A stretch of 64,000 bases of DNA from Mycolicibacterium sarraceniae (GTDB taxonomy: Bacteria > Actinomycetota > Actinomycetes > Mycobacteriales > Mycobacteriaceae), in assembly GCF_010731875.1 (NCBI RefSeq), contig NZ_AP022595.1:4464001-4528000 (forward strand), read 5' to 3'. Shown one piece after another: positions 28,015-38,012 of the stretch. The position numbers and the translations under genes are program-made. Below the pieces are notes generated by a model, which saw only the letters and a program-made list of their open reading frames with translations, did no database searches and was not told the DNA's origin. Numbering within the stretch: the first letter of the stretch is position 1; each line of letters opens with the position of its first letter.

Positions 28015-28767
28015 TCACTCCTCGATCTCGGCGAGGACCGCGTCGGAGATATCGGCATTGGTGTACACGTCCTGCACGTCATCGCTGTCCTCCAGCGCGT
28101 CGACGAGCTTCATGATCTTGCGGGCGCCGTCGGCGTCCAGCGGCACCGTCACCGACGCCTGGAAACCGGCCTCGGCGGAGTCGTAGTCGATGCCTGCGTC
28201 CTGCAGGGCGGTGCGCACCGCGACCAGATCGGTCGGCTCGGAGATCACCTCGAAGCTCTCGCCGAGATCGTTGACCTCTTCGGCACCGGCATCCAGGACC
28301 GCCATCAGGATGTCGTCCTCGGACTGGCCGTTCTTGTCCAGGATGACGACACCCTTGCGGGAGAACAGGTACGACACCGAACCCGGGTCGGCCATATTGC
28401 CGCCGTTGCGGGTCATCGCCACACGGACTTCACCGGCGGCGCGGTTGCGGTTGTCGGTCAGGCATTCGATCAGCACCGCGACACCGTTGGGCCCGTAGCC
28501 CTCGTACATGATCGTCTGCCAGTCGGCGCCACCGGCTTCTTCACCAGCGCCACGCTTGCGGGCGCGCTCGATATTGTCGTTGGGGACCGAGGTCTTCTTG
28601 GCCTTCTGAATGGCGTCGTACAGGGTGGGGTTACCCCCGGGGTCACCGCCACCGGTACGCGCCGCAACCTCGATGTTCTTGATCAGCCGGGCGAACTCCT
28701 TGCCGCGGCGCGCATCCTTGACGGCCTTCTGGTGTTTGGTTGTAGCCCACTTGGAATGGCCGCTCAT
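28015..28767 (-). CDS. yebC: YebC/PmpR family protein (TACO1-like)
   Basis: 250 residues with the N-terminal signature [36 protein letters not shown], then [30 protein letters not shown] and [22 protein letters not shown]. Family members are described as transcriptional regulators or as translation factors relieving ribosome stalling; the sequence does not tell which. The ATG at 28767 has GGAGAAG upstream. The C-terminus is strongly acidic, as usual. Confidence 0.93.
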   Translation of the reverse strand: MSGHSKWATTKHQKAVKDARRGKEFARLIKNIEVAARTGGGDPGGNPTLYDAIQKAKKTSVPNDNIERARKRGAGEEAGGADWQTIMYEGYGPNGVAVLIECLTDNRNRAAGEVRVAMTRNGGNMADPGSVSYLFSRKGVVILDKNGQSEDDILMAVLDAGAEEVNDLGESFEVISEPTDLVAVRTALQDAGIDYDSAEAGFQASVTVPLDADGARKIMKLVDALEDSDDVQDVYTNADISDAVLAEIEE

Positions 28768-28840
28768 CGGGTTCTTCTCCGTACTTTCCGTCCTGCCATA
28801 ACCCGACGAGTCTACTGGTCGGCGCCAGCCATGAAGCTAA

Positions 28841-29065
28841 CCCAGGCGGCCACGCCCTGATTCGACCGCCCAGTGCGAGGCGGGCGAGGAGATCGCGCAG
28901 GTAGCCGACGACGCCGATCACCAAAACGACGGCCACTCCCTGGCCATACGCGAGCGGATCGCGGGCGTTGAAAATCTGGTAGCCCAACCCCGAGCGAACT
29001 CCGAGCATTTGCGCGGGCACCATAACCACCCCACGCGATGCCCAGCGCCAGCCGCAGACTCGTCT
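28841..29065 (-). pseudogene. C-terminal remnant of an ABC transporter permease
   Basis: Reads RRVCGWRWASRGVVMVPAQMLGVRSGLGYQIFNARDPLAYGQGVAVVLVIGVVGYLRDLLARLAL. This is the last part of SsuC/TauC/NrtB-type permeases ('aEml.v.sGLGyqi..ar..l.yd.vva.vlvIGvvGyllD.lar'). No ATPase or binding protein genes are nearby and the first 150-200 residues are missing. Remnant of a sulfonate, nitrate or similar uptake permease. Confidence 0.6.
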
Positions 29066-29135
29066 GAATGTGGCCGCGGATAACTCAGGCCGTCTAATCC
29101 GGGCAACCACCAGCTAGACGGCTATTTTTCTACTG

Positions 29136-29208
29136 CTCCCCCGCTTGGACTCGAACCAAGAACCGTCCGATTAACAGTCGGAAGCTCTGCCAATTGAGCT
29201 ACAGGGGA
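29136..29208 (-). tRNA. tRNA-Asn (anticodon GTT)
   Basis: The complementary strand folds as a full cloverleaf: acceptor TCCCCTG pairing with CGGGGGA (one G-T pair), D arm GCTC/GAGC, anticodon stem TCCGA/TCGGA with loop CTGTTAA giving anticodon GTT, and T arm CTTGG-TTCGAGT-CCAAG. The discriminator is G. CCA is not encoded. Confidence 0.95.
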
Positions 29209-29360
29209 CTATCTACTTCCCGCGAAAGCGCGCTTGCGCTGATGCGGACCGGAAGGTGACTCTAGCTTATCGAACACCCCCGACGCCAAACCGGTGGAGG
29301 GGCGCCAACCCCGCCGGGTCAGGCAGGATGGTGGAGCAGAGTTTCGACGAAGGGAATGCA

Positions 29361-29612
29361 GTGATCCAATATCTGGCCGTGCTCGGAGTGGGCTATGTGT
29401 TGGGCACCAAGGCCGGACGCAAGCGCTATGAGCAGATTGTCGGCACCTACCGCGCACTGACGGACAATCCCGCCACCAAGACCGTGATCGACGCCGGGCG
29501 CCGCAAGCTCGCCGACCGCGTGTCGCCGGATCCCGATCCGAAGATGGTCACGCTGACCGAGATAGACGCCGAAACCACCGTGGTTGAACCACGGCGGTCG
29601 GAAACGCAATAA
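29361..29612 (+). CDS. Small mycobacterial protein with N-terminal hydrophobic segment
   Basis: 83 residues: VIQYLAVLGVGYVLGTKAGRKRYEQIVGTYRALTDNPATKTVIDAGRRKLADRV. A short hydrophobic helix with a G-x-x-x-G-x-K-A-G-R turn followed by an amphipathic helix resembles the YtxH pattern (G-Y-x-x-G-x-x-x-G-x-x-x-Y). GTG 29361 has a GAAGGGAA RBS; ATG 29328 would add 11 residues. Function unknown; conserved in mycobacteria as I recall. Confidence 0.7.
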   Translation: MIQYLAVLGVGYVLGTKAGRKRYEQIVGTYRALTDNPATKTVIDAGRRKLADRVSPDPDPKMVTLTEIDAETTVVEPRRSETQ

Positions 29613-29703
29613 CTCAGGCTCACGAGGCCAGAATCGACCTCATGGTCGTAGATCGCGCGAAGTTACCGCCCACACGTCGATCTCGAGGGTGTACGGAGAA
29701 GAA

Positions 29704-30015
29704 CTAGCCCAACGGGATGCTGATGGTCTGACCTGGCAACAGCGGCCCGGTGCTGATACCGACACCGCCACCGGGCATCGAACCGGCGGTGGGGCCAAAG
29801 ACGCCGAGCTGCGGGGTGCCCACGCTGACGTTGTTGTTCGAGTAGCTCAGGCACTGGCCGTCGCCCCGCGAGCCGAACCACGCCAGGCAGGTGCCGCCGG
29901 GGTTCGCCGAGGCGGTCGGGGCAGTCAGTTCAGCCAGGACCGTAACCGCAGCCGCAGCCACGACGAGCGCGCCAGCGGCGGCGAAACGGCGGGCACGGGT
30001 GTTCGCGGTAGTCAT
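29704..30015 (-). CDS. Small secreted protein (DUF7155-like)
   Basis: 103 residues with a signal peptide (RARRFAAAGALVVAAAAVTVLAELTAPTASA) and a short mature part starting NPGGTCLAWFGSRGDGQC that contains two Cys, likely to form a disulfide, and a Gly/Pro-rich tail ending PGQTISIPLG. I recall a mycobacterial family with this layout annotated as DUF7155; the number is from memory. ATG 30015 with AAAGGTCAG upstream. The 91 bases before its stop contain nothing recognisable. Confidence 0.7.
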   Translation of the reverse strand: MTTANTRARRFAAAGALVVAAAAVTVLAELTAPTASANPGGTCLAWFGSRGDGQCLSYSNNNVSVGTPQLGVFGPTAGSMPGGGVGISTGPLLPGQTISIPLG

Positions 30016-30070
30016 ATCTGACCTTTCGCTTAAGACAGGCAGTTCGTTAACCATAACCCGCCGACTGGTC

Positions 30071-32002
30071 TCACGCAGTGAGGTCGTCGCCGCTAGCCTG
30101 CTCGAGCAGGCTGCGCCGATATGCCTCCAGCGCCACCAAGTCGCCGAACAGCGCGTGGTATTCGTCTCCGTGATCCACCGGCGATATCCGCTGCAGCTTG
30201 GACTTCACCTCGGCGACCTGTCGGCCCACCCAGACCTCTTGCAGCCGAGCGAGCACACTGCCGATGTACCGGGGCAGTTTTTCCTCGTCTTCGATCCGGA
30301 CGCTCTCGACGCTGAGTTCGGAGATCAGGCCTGCCGTCGCCGGGGCACCGCTCTGTTCACGCACCGTATCGATCCACTGACCACCGGTCAGGCCCGACGA
30401 CGTCCCACCCGCGGTCTCGATCGCGTTGCGCACCGCGGCATAGCCGGGATGGGTAAAGCACTCAACAGCCAGCGAGTCGAACACCGGCCCGGCTAGTACG
30501 GGGTGTTGCAGGGCAGCTTTGAGCGCCTCGCGCTGCGGTCGAAGCGTCGGATCCCGGGGGTCGGGACGGTGGGCTCCATGGTCGGCAGCGGCCGCGGGCC
30601 GTCCGGCGGCCGGGCGCCGGTTGTCGCCGCGCGCCCCGGGTTTGTGGCCGGCTTCCTCGCGCACCCGTGCGATCACCTGGGCGACGTCGTCCCAGCCGAC
30701 CCAGCCGGCGAGCTGGCGGGCGTACTCGTCGCGCAACGTGGGGTCCTTGATCTGAGCGACCATCGGAGAACAGCGGCGCAACGCCGCCACCCGCCCCTCG
30801 GCCATGTCCAGGTCGTGCTCGGCCAGCGCGGTGCGAATGGCGAACTCGAACAACGGCGTACGCCGGGCCACCAGATCGCGCAGCGCCGTGTCACCCTGCG
30901 CCAGCCGCAGATCGCACGGATCCATCCCGTCGGCCGCGACAGCCACGAAGCTCTGGCCGGCAAGGTTTTGTTCGCCCGCGAATGCCTTGAGCGCGGCGGC
31001 TCGACCGGCCGCGTCACCGTCGAACACGTAGATCAGTTCGCCGCGAAAGAACTTGTCGTCCATCATCAGTCGCCGCAGCATGGACAGGTGCTCGTCGCCG
31101 AACGCAGTACCGCACGAGGCGACTGCGGTGGTCACCCCGGCCAGGTGCATGGCCATCACGTCGGTGTACCCCTCGACGACGACGGCCTGATGCCCCTTGG
31201 CGATATCCCGCTTGGCCAGATCGATGCCGAACAAGACATTGGACTTCTTGTACAGCACAGTCTCTGGGGTGTTGACGTACTTCGCTTCCATCTGGTCGTC
31301 GTCGAAAATCCGGCGTGCGCCGAAGCCGACGGTCTCGCCGCTGGCGCTGCGGATCGGCCACAGCAGCCTGCGGTGGAAGCGGTCCATCGGTCCGCGCCTG
31401 CCTTCGCGGGACAATCCGGCGGCTTCAAGTTCCTTGAACTCGAAGCCTTTTCGGATCAAATGCTTGGTCAGCGAATCCCAACCCGACGGCGCGAAGCCAC
31501 AACCGAACTGTTTAGCCACCGCAGCGTCGAAGTTGCGCTCGGTGAGGTACTTCCTGGCTGGCGCGGCCTCCTCGGATTCCAGTGCGGCCGCGTAGAACTG
31601 CTGCGCGGCGGCGTTGGCGGCGGTCAGCCGGCTCCGGCTTCCCCGGTCACGCTGGACGCTGGTGCCACCACCGCTGTAGGTCACGGTGTAGCCGATACGG
31701 TCCGCCAGCATCTCAACGGCCTCGACAAAGCTGACGTGTTCGATCTTCAGGATGAACGCGTAAACGTCGCCGCCCTCGCCGCAGCCGAAACAGTGGAAGT
31801 GGCCATGGTTGGGGCGCACGTGGAACGACGGCGACTTCTCGTCGTGGAAGGGACACAGGCCCTTCATCGAATCGGCGCCGGCCCGGCGCAACTGGACGTA
31901 GTCGCCGACGACGTCTTCGATAGGAACCTGTTCCCGGATGGCAGCGATATCGCGGTCGGAGATACGACCCTTTCGGTCGCCACCCGCGCTCACCGCTCCC
32001 GC
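30071..32002 (-). CDS. dnaG: DNA primase
   Basis: Makes RNA primers for replication. The N-terminal CHC2 zinc finger is seen in CPFHDEKSPSFHVRPNHGHFHCFGCGEGG. The primase core and Toprim domain follow (VVVEGYTDVMAM, then YVFDGDAAGRAA), and a C-terminal helicase-interaction domain completes about 643 residues. The start is uncertain: ATG 32002 or GTG 31993, the latter with GGGAG very close; the recognisable protein begins at GRISDRDIAAIREQ. It lies directly downstream of dgt, an arrangement shared with M. tuberculosis. Confidence 0.94.
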   Translation of the reverse strand, partial: AGAVSAGGDRKGRISDRDIAAIREQVPIEDVVGDYVQLRRAGADSMKGLCPFHDEKSPSFHVRPNHGHFHCFGCGEGGDVYAFILKIEHVSFVEAVEMLADRIGYTVTYSGGGTSVQRDRGSRSRLTAANAAAQQFYAAALESEEAAPARKYLTERNFDAAVAKQFGCGFAPSGWDSLTKHLIRKGFEFKELEAAGLSREGRRGPMDRFHRRLLWPIRSASGETVGFGARRIFDDDQMEAKYVNTPETVLYKKSNVLFGIDLAKRDIAKGHQAVVVEGYTDVMAMHLAGVTTAVASCGTAFGDEHLSMLRRLMMDDKFFRGELIYVFDGDAAGRAAALKAFAGEQNLAGQSFVAVAADGMDPCDLRLAQGDTALRDLVARRTPLFEFAIRTALAEHDLDMAEGRVAALRRCSPMVAQIKDPTLRDEYARQLAGWVGWDDVAQVIARVREEAGHKPGARGDNRRPAAGRPAAAADHGAHRPDPRDPTLRPQREALKAALQHPVLAGPVFDSLAVECFTHPGYAAVRNAIETAGGTSSGLTGGQWIDTVREQSGAPATAGLISELSVESVRIEDEEKLPRYIGSVLARLQEVWVGRQVAEVKSKLQRISPVDHGDEYHALFGDLVALEAYRRSLLEQASGDDLTA

Positions 32003-32014
32003 CATCGGCACAGT

Positions 32015-33283
32015 CTAGAGCCCAGGGACACCGGCCTTGTGCGCGTCGATGCGCTCCAGCCGGCCTTCGGTGAATGATGCGATCTGATCGACGACAACCC
32101 GCATGCGGGCGGCATCGTCGGCCGCGGCGCTGAACTCGGGGGCGAACACCGGGTCCAACGTCGCCGGCGCGCCATCCAGCAGCCAGTCCGCGACGTCGTG
32201 GATGCGTTCGCGCTGTCGTCCCTGCAGTTCGAGGTGGCGCGGATCGGACATGATGAATTGCAGTGCCAGTGTCTTGAGCAGCGCGACCTCGGCACGCACC
32301 GTGGCAGGCACCTGCAGATCCGCCCGGTAGCGCACCAGCGGCTGCGGCCCGGCCAGCTCGTGGGTCAGGCGCACCGCCGCCGAGGCGAACCGGCCCACCA
32401 GCTCACTGGTCAGCCGCTTGAGTGCGACTGACGCCGTGAGAGTCCCGTCGTACTTGCCGACCCCGGCCACCACCGGCAGCTCGGAGAGCCGCCGGGCGGC
32501 GGCCTCCAGATCGCCGGCACTCACGCCGCTGGACTCCCCCAGCCTGCCCAACGCCGCCGCCGCATCGTCATCGGCCAGCACCCGCAGGTCGATGCGGCCC
32601 GACACCACACCGTCCTCGACATCGTGCACCGAGTAGGCGACGTCATCGGCCCAATCCATGACCTGGGATTCCAGGCACGGACGCTGTGCCGCCGCGCTGC
32701 CGCGCACCCACTCGGCCAGCGCCCGGTCGTCGGAGTAGAACCCGAATTTCCGCCCGCGCTCACCGCGGAACCACGGGTACTTCGTCACCGCGTCCAACCC
32801 GGCCCTGGTCAGGTTCAGGCCGACGCTACGACCTTGTTCGTCAAGCACTTTCGGCTCGATCCGAGTCAAGATCCGGAAGTTCTGGGCATTGCCCTCGAAA
32901 CCGCCACAGGCCGCCGCGAACTCGTCGAGTGCGCGTTCGCCGTTGTGACCGTAGGGCGGGTGACCGATGTCGTGAGCCAGCCCGGCCATATCCACCAAGT
33001 CGGGATCGCAGCCCAGCGGCAGCGCCATTCCCCGCCCGATCTGGGCGACCTCCAGCGAGTGGGTCAGCCGGGTGCGCGGGTTCTCACTCTCGCGGGGCCC
33101 GACCACCTGGGTCTTGTCGGCCAGCCGGCGCAGGGCAGCACAGTGCAGGACGCGCGCCCGGTCGCGGGCGAACTCGGTGCGGTGTTCGGTCGACGTACCG
33201 GGCAGCCCGGCAGTCTTCGGCGGTTCGTGCACCACCCGCTCACGGTCGGCCTCGTCGTAGTGGCCGTGCTCATTCGTCGTCAC
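32015..33283 (-). CDS. dgt: Deoxyguanosinetriphosphate triphosphohydrolase-like protein
   Basis: 422 residues of the HD superfamily. The metal motif is split as expected: [15 protein letters not shown], then [18 protein letters not shown] and [17 protein letters not shown]. It should hydrolyse dNTPs to nucleoside and triphosphate. The GTG 33283 ([17 protein letters not shown]) is chosen because it gives the family length; longer forms would run into the divergent gene's start. It is probably cotranscribed with dnaG, 13 bases away. Confidence 0.92.
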   Translation of the reverse strand: MTTNEHGHYDEADRERVVHEPPKTAGLPGTSTEHRTEFARDRARVLHCAALRRLADKTQVVGPRESENPRTRLTHSLEVAQIGRGMALPLGCDPDLVDMAGLAHDIGHPPYGHNGERALDEFAAACGGFEGNAQNFRILTRIEPKVLDEQGRSVGLNLTRAGLDAVTKYPWFRGERGRKFGFYSDDRALAEWVRGSAAAQRPCLESQVMDWADDVAYSVHDVEDGVVSGRIDLRVLADDDAAAALGRLGESSGVSAGDLEAAARRLSELPVVAGVGKYDGTLTASVALKRLTSELVGRFASAAVRLTHELAGPQPLVRYRADLQVPATVRAEVALLKTLALQFIMSDPRHLELQGRQRERIHDVADWLLDGAPATLDPVFAPEFSAAADDAARMRVVVDQIASFTEGRLERIDAHKAGVPGL

Positions 33284-33326
33284 CGAGGCATAGTCTGCCA
33301 GCCCGACAGCACTACATTTGACACTC

Positions 33327-35342
33327 ATGCGCCTCGCTCGTGTGCTCAGCCTGCTCGCGGCCATCCTCACCGCCGCCACCCTGGTGGCACCGGCCGCGGT
33401 CGCCGAGCCGCCACTGCGGCTGCCGGACTACGTGACCGACAACGCCGGAGCCCTCAGCGGCGGCCAGCTCGCGAATGTGCAGCAAGCGGTCGACACGCTC
33501 TACCGCGACCGACACGTGCGGCTCTGGGTGGTCTACGTCGCCTCGTTTGCCCCCAAGACCGCGGTGGGATGGACCGATGCGACCCGTCAGCTCAGCGATC
33601 TCGGCGATCAGGACGCGATCCTGGCGATCGCGACCGAGCAGCGCTCGTACGCCTTCCTGGTGCCGTCAGCAGCGGCCAGTGGTGCCACCTCGGCCCAGGT
33701 GGACAACCTCCGGGTGAACAAGGTCGAGCCGGCACTGCATAGCAGCGACTGGGCGGGTGCGGCGATCGCGGCCGCCAACGGGCTTGCGGGGCTGGGCACC
33801 AGCAGCGGCAGGTCCGGCGGGTTTTCGTTGGTTCCGCTGCTGATCATCGTGGCCGTGATTCTGGTCGGGGTCGCGGCGCTGCTGCTGTGGAGCCGCCGGC
33901 GCCGAAACAAGCGGCACGAAGCCGAGGTCGCGGCCGCCAAGCGGGTCGACCCGACCGACCCCGACGCGCTGGCCGCGGTGCCCCTCGACGCCCTCGACGA
34001 GCTGTCCCGGTCGATCGTCGTCGATGTCGACAACGCCGTGCGCACCAGCTCCAACGAATTGGCTTTGGCTGAAGATGAATTCGGCCAACAGCAGGCGGAT
34101 CGGTTCAACCGGGCAGTGGACAACGCCAAAGCCACGCTTCAGCAAGCCTTCACCGTGCGCCAACAACTCGACGATGCGATCCCTGAAACACCGGCCCAGC
34201 GCCGCGACCTGCTCACCCGGGTCGTGGTCGCCGCCGCGCGCGCCAACCGCGACCTGGACGCGCAGACCGAAGCGTTCCATGAACTCCGGGATCTGGTCAT
34301 CAACGCACCCGACCGGCTCGACGTGCTGACCCAGAAACTAGTGGACATCAGCGCCCGCATCGATCCCGCGCAGACGACACTCACGCAGCTGCACAGCGAG
34401 TTCGCCGATACCGCACTGGCTTCGGTGGCGCGCAATGTCGCCGCCGCCAAAGAGCGGCTGGACTTTGCCGACCAATCGATCAGCCGTGCCCGCGAGTTGG
34501 TGGCCAAGCCGGTCGCTGGCGAACAGAACGAACTGGTCGATTGTGTACGCGCCACGGAATCGGCTCTGCAGCAGGCCGGTTCGATGCTCGACGCGGTGGA
34601 CAGCGCGGCCACCGATATCCGGCGTGCGGTGGCCGCCTTACCCTCGGCGATCGCCGACACCCAGCAGGGCATCAACCAGGCCGTGGCCCAGCTGACCCAG
34701 GGCGGGCTGTCCGATACCGACGAGCTGACGGCGGCGCGTGACGCCGCGGTCAAAGCGGTGGCGGCCGCGCAAACCGATGGGACCGCAGACCCGCTGGGGG
34801 CTTTCACCGAACTGACCCAGGCCGACGCGGACCTCGATCGACTACTGGCCAGCGTGGCCGATGAGCGCGATACGGCGGAGCGACTCGGGCGGTCCTTCGA
34901 TCAGGCCCTGTTCACCGCGCAGTCGCGGGTGCGGTCGGTATCGGACTACATCGACACCCGCCGCGGCAGTATCGGCCCCGAGGCACGGACCCGGCTCAAC
35001 GAAGCCGTGCGGCAGCTCGAGGCCGCGCAGGCCAAGCAGAAGTCCAACGTCACCGAGGCGATCGCCCGCGCCAATGGCGCGTCCATGCTGGCGGCTCAGG
35101 CCCAGCAGCTGGCCAACAACGACGTCCAATCCGCCCAGCGGACGTATATGAATCACTATGGCAGAGTAGGTGGTTCGTCGAATATGGGCGCGGTGATCGG
35201 CGGGATCATCCTCGGCAACATTCTGTCCGGCGGTATGCGCGGCGGATTCGGCGGTGGCGGTGGCGGTGGGTGGACATCGAGCACCTACGGTGGATCGTCC
35301 GGCGGTGGCGGCGATATGTTCGGCGGCGGGGGCCGCTTCTAA
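33327..35342 (+). CDS. TPM-domain membrane protein with Gly-rich tail (Rv2345-like)
   Basis: 671 residues. A signal peptide ([25 protein letters not shown]) leads to a TPM/YgcG domain at about 30-150 ([24 protein letters not shown]). A membrane helix follows near 170-190 ([21 protein letters not shown]), then about 400 residues of helical, Gln/Ala-rich coiled-coil-like sequence, and a Gly-rich end (GGGGGGGW...[13 protein letters not shown]). The role is unknown; TPM domains elsewhere bind metal or act in photosystem or cell envelope assembly. TACATT at 33313-33318 is a possible -10 that would give a nearly leaderless mRNA. Divergent from dgt. Confidence 0.83.
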   Translation: MRLARVLSLLAAILTAATLVAPAAVAEPPLRLPDYVTDNAGALSGGQLANVQQAVDTLYRDRHVRLWVVYVASFAPKTAVGWTDATRQLSDLGDQDAILAIATEQRSYAFLVPSAAASGATSAQVDNLRVNKVEPALHSSDWAGAAIAAANGLAGLGTSSGRSGGFSLVPLLIIVAVILVGVAALLLWSRRRRNKRHEAEVAAAKRVDPTDPDALAAVPLDALDELSRSIVVDVDNAVRTSSNELALAEDEFGQQQADRFNRAVDNAKATLQQAFTVRQQLDDAIPETPAQRRDLLTRVVVAAARANRDLDAQTEAFHELRDLVINAPDRLDVLTQKLVDISARIDPAQTTLTQLHSEFADTALASVARNVAAAKERLDFADQSISRARELVAKPVAGEQNELVDCVRATESALQQAGSMLDAVDSAATDIRRAVAALPSAIADTQQGINQAVAQLTQGGLSDTDELTAARDAAVKAVAAAQTDGTADPLGAFTELTQADADLDRLLASVADERDTAERLGRSFDQALFTAQSRVRSVSDYIDTRRGSIGPEARTRLNEAVRQLEAAQAKQKSNVTEAIARANGASMLAAQAQQLANNDVQSAQRTYMNHYGRVGGSSNMGAVIGGIILGNILSGGMRGGFGGGGGGGWTSSTYGGSSGGGGDMFGGGGRF

Positions 35343-36721
35343 CCCTTGAGCCGGGTGGCCAGGTAGTCGACGACCGAGTCGATACCGATGCGTTCCTGCG
35401 TCATCTCGTCGCGTTCGCGCACGGTGACCGCATGATCGTCGAGCGTGTCGAAATCGACTGTCACGCAATACGGTGTGCCGATCTCGTCCTGGCGCCGATA
35501 GCGCCGGCCAATCGCACCGGCGTCGTCGAACTCGATGTTCCAGTACTTGCGCAACTCCGCAGCCAGATCCTTGGCCTTCGGGGTGAGATCGGCGTGCCGG
35601 GACAGCGGCAGCACAGCGGCTTTGACCGGGGCCAGCCGGGGATCCAGCCGCAGCACCGTACGCTTGTCCACCCCGCCCTTGGCGTTGGGCGCCTCGTCCT
35701 CGGCATAGGCGTCGACGAGAAACGCCATGAACGAACGGGTAAGTCCCGCTGCGGGTTCGATGACATAGGGGACGTAGCGGGTGTCAGCGGCCTGGTCGTA
35801 GAACGACAGATCGGTGCCGGAATGCTCCGAATGCGTCTTGAGGTCGAAGTCGGTGCGGTTGGCGATACCTTCGAGCTCGCCCCACGGGTTGCCCTGAAAA
35901 CCGAACTTGTACTCGATATCGGTGGTGCCCGCCGAGTAGTGCGACAGCTTCTCCTTGGGATGCTCGAAGAGCCTGAGGTTATCGCGCTCGATGCCGAGAT
36001 CGATGTACCACTGCAGCCGGGTGTCGATCCAGTATTGGTGCCACTGCGGTGCGGTGTCGGGTTCGACGAAGAACTCCATCTCCATCTGCTCGAACTCACG
36101 GGTGCGGAAGATGAAGTTGCCCGGGGTGATCTCGTTGCGGAAGCTCTTGCCGATCTGGCCGATACCGAATGGCGGCTTCTTACGAGAGGTCGTCACCACG
36201 TTGGCGAAGTTGACAAAGATGCCCTGAGCGGTCTCGGGCCGCAGGTAGTGCATCCCTTCCTCGGCTTCGATCGGGCCGAGGTAGGTCTTGAGCATCATGT
36301 TGAATTCGCGGGGCTCGGTCCACTGGCCCTTGGTGCCGCAATCCGGGCAGACGATTTCGGTCATCGCGACCGACTCGGGATCCGCGATTCCCTTCTTCTC
36401 GGCGTACGCCTCCTGAAGGTGGTCCTGACGATGCCGCTTGTGGCAGTTGAGGCACTCGATGAGCGGATCGTTGAAGACCTCGACGTGGCCGGAAGCGACC
36501 CATACCTCGCGCGGCAAGATGATCGAGCTGTCCAGGCCGACGACGTCATCACGGCCGGTCACCACCGAGCGCCACCACTGGCGTTTGATGTTCTCCTTGA
36601 GTTCCACGCCTAACGGGCCGTAGTCCCAGGCTGACTTGGTGCCGCCGTAGATCTCGCCGGCTGGATAGACCAACCCGCGACGCTTGGCCAGATTGACGAC
36701 GGAATCGATGACGGACGCCAC
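35339..36721 (-). CDS. glyS: Glycine--tRNA ligase
   Basis: Class II dimeric (eukaryote/actinobacterial-type) glycyl-tRNA synthetase, about 460 residues. Features: [58 protein letters not shown], the [31 protein letters not shown] motif 2 and [18 protein letters not shown] motif 3. Two CxxC pairs at C90/C93 and C125/C128 look like a structural zinc site. The start is GTG 36721 with AAGGAG upstream. Its last four bases overlap the convergent TPM gene's end. It is divergent from the zinc regulators smtB-zur. Confidence 0.95.
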   Translation of the reverse strand: MASVIDSVVNLAKRRGLVYPAGEIYGGTKSAWDYGPLGVELKENIKRQWWRSVVTGRDDVVGLDSSIILPREVWVASGHVEVFNDPLIECLNCHKRHRQDHLQEAYAEKKGIADPESVAMTEIVCPDCGTKGQWTEPREFNMMLKTYLGPIEAEEGMHYLRPETAQGIFVNFANVVTTSRKKPPFGIGQIGKSFRNEITPGNFIFRTREFEQMEMEFFVEPDTAPQWHQYWIDTRLQWYIDLGIERDNLRLFEHPKEKLSHYSAGTTDIEYKFGFQGNPWGELEGIANRTDFDLKTHSEHSGTDLSFYDQAADTRYVPYVIEPAAGLTRSFMAFLVDAYAEDEAPNAKGGVDKRTVLRLDPRLAPVKAAVLPLSRHADLTPKAKDLAAELRKYWNIEFDDAGAIGRRYRRQDEIGTPYCVTVDFDTLDDHAVTVRERDEMTQERIGIDSVVDYLATRLKG

Positions 36722-36798
36722 GATGGGTGTCACTCCTTAGTCGATGTGCGGACAGGCAATAGCCGTACAGCTTAACGACCCGCGAAACCAACTTTTGA

Positions 36799-36848
36799 CA
36801 TGCGTGAACGTGCATGGAAAAGTGGGCAGCAAGTGGAAATGGTTCCCA
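36799..36848 (+). promoter_or_regulatory. Candidate metalloregulator boxes between glyS and smtB-zur
   Basis: Two dyads lie in the divergent gap. CATGC-N8-GCATG spans 36799-36816. TGGAAATGGTTCCCA spans 36834-36848 and resembles the TGAAAATCATTTTCA-like Zur box at its symmetrical positions. A TAATGT hexamer just after could serve as the -10 of smtB, and GGAGGTGA is its RBS. The assignment of each dyad to SmtB or Zur is inference. Confidence 0.45.
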
Positions 36849-36867
36849 ATAATGTGGAGGTGACGAT

Positions 36868-37200
36868 ATGACCGCCCCCGCCCCCAGCCGAGTCGACGAA
36901 CCCTCCTCGCCACGAGCCGACATCCTGGAGCGCGCCGGTGAGCTGCTGCGCGCGCTGGCGGCACCAGTACGCATCGCGATCGTGTTGCAGCTGCGGGAGT
37001 CCCAGCGCTGCGTGCACGAGCTCGTCGACGCGCTCGACGTGCCCCAGCCGCTGGTCAGCCAGCACCTGCGAATCTTGAAGGCCGCCGGGGTGGTGGCCGG
37101 CGAACGTTCTGGACGCGAAGTGATGTACCGGCTGGTCGATGATCACTTGGTCGAGATCGTCGTCGCCGCAGTCAGCCACGCCGGCGAGGAACACGCGTGA
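36868..37200 (+). CDS. smtB: ArsR/SmtB-family zinc-responsive repressor
   Basis: A 110-residue winged-helix repressor (ERAGELLRALAAPVRIAIVLQLRESQRCVHELVDALDVPQPLVSQHLRILKAAGVV). The metal-sensing alpha-5 motif D-x-H-x10-H-x2-E is complete at Asp91, His93, His104 and Glu107, so zinc binding at the dimer interface is expected. By analogy with Rv2358, zinc releases it from the operator and allows expression of zur. Its TGA overlaps the zur GTG as GTGA. AGGTGA RBS, ATG 36868. Confidence 0.92.
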   Translation: MTAPAPSRVDEPSSPRADILERAGELLRALAAPVRIAIVLQLRESQRCVHELVDALDVPQPLVSQHLRILKAAGVVAGERSGREVMYRLVDDHLVEIVVAAVSHAGEEHA

Positions 37201-37619
37201 CCGGAGCCAAAATCGTTGCGCGCGCCGCCGCGACCGGGGTGCGCGCCACCCGTCAGCGGGCGGCGATCATCGCGCTGCTCGACACCGTCGACGAATTCCA
37301 TTCGGCTCAGGAGCTGCACGACGAGCTGCGCCGTCGCGGCGAGAACATCGGGCTCACCACGGTGTACCGGACACTGCAGTCATTGTCGGCGGCCAATCTG
37401 GTGGACATGGTGCGCACCGACACCGGGGAGTCGATGTATCGCCGCTGCGAAGGCGATGACCATCACCATCACCTGGTGTGCCGACGCTGCGGCGCCACCG
37501 TGGAGGTCAGCGGCCGCGAGGTCGAGGCGTGGGCCGCCGAAGTCGCTGAGGTACACGGGTTTTCGGACGTGAGCCACACCATCGAACTGTTCGGCACCTG
37601 CAGGCAGTGCCGGGGCTGA
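37197..37619 (+). CDS. zur: Zinc uptake regulator Zur (FurB)
   Basis: 140-residue Fur-family repressor of zinc uptake genes. The N-terminal winged helix is RATRQRAAIIALLDTVDEFHSAQELHDELRRRG...TTVYRTLQSL. The metal region is DDHHHHLVC. Two structural CxxC pairs are at C95/C98 and C135/C138. Coupled to smtB through a GTGA overlap. In M. tuberculosis the same pair forms a zinc-sensing circuit: SmtB senses excess, Zur closes uptake and spare ribosomal protein genes. Confidence 0.94.
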   Translation: MTGAKIVARAAATGVRATRQRAAIIALLDTVDEFHSAQELHDELRRRGENIGLTTVYRTLQSLSAANLVDMVRTDTGESMYRRCEGDDHHHHLVCRRCGATVEVSGREVEAWAAEVAEVHGFSDVSHTIELFGTCRQCRG

Positions 37620-37623
37620 GCTG

Positions 37624-38010
37624 CTAATCCACGATGGCGTGGCGGGCGGCGGCGCCGCCCGCGAGCACCATCAACACCAACGTCTGCAGCGCTGTATCGG
37701 GTAGTCCCTCGCCGGGAAAGTTATAGCGCAGCATCGCATCCCCACGCTTACCGGTCTGCTGCACAAGCGCCACGGTGCCCAGCATCGTCGACTCTGCTTG
37801 GGTGGCAATCCGTCTACGCAGTTCGGCGTCGACGGGCAGATCCCAGGCCAGTACCTGTGTCACCGACACCATCTCGATATCGTCGGCGATCATGACCGAC
37901 CGCAGTGAGGCGAACGTCCCTTCGTAGCGAACCGTGATCGCACCATCGGGTTCCACCTCGACGGGCATGACCGCGGCCAGCGCCTCGGCCAGCCTGGCCG
38001 CCAGTTCCAC
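37624..38010 (-). CDS. Conserved hypothetical protein (Rv2360c-like)
   Basis: 128 residues. Its core GAITVRYEGTFASLRSVMIADDIEMVSVTQVLAWDLPVDAELRRRIATQAESTMLGTVAL...DAMLRYNFPG closely resembles what I recall of M. tuberculosis Rv2360c, in the same position between zur and uppS. The pattern of an alpha/beta sheet domain without signal peptide or catalytic motif suggests a YbjN or secretion-chaperone-like fold. Two bases separate its ATG from the upstream uppS stop. Function unknown. Confidence 0.75.
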   Translation of the reverse strand: MELAARLAEALAAVMPVEVEPDGAITVRYEGTFASLRSVMIADDIEMVSVTQVLAWDLPVDAELRRRIATQAESTMLGTVALVQQTGKRGDAMLRYNFPGEGLPDTALQTLVLMVLAGGAAARHAIVD

Positions 38011-38012
38011 GG

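Noticed and set aside
29110..29220. Integration site scar at the tRNA-Asn gene
   Set aside because: No integrase gene, no duplicated tRNA 3' end nearby, so no mobile element can be supported despite the adjacent gene relics.
30503..32077. 524-codon plus-strand frame over dnaG
   Set aside because: dnaG on the other strand has the zinc finger and Toprim motifs; this frame is its shadow.
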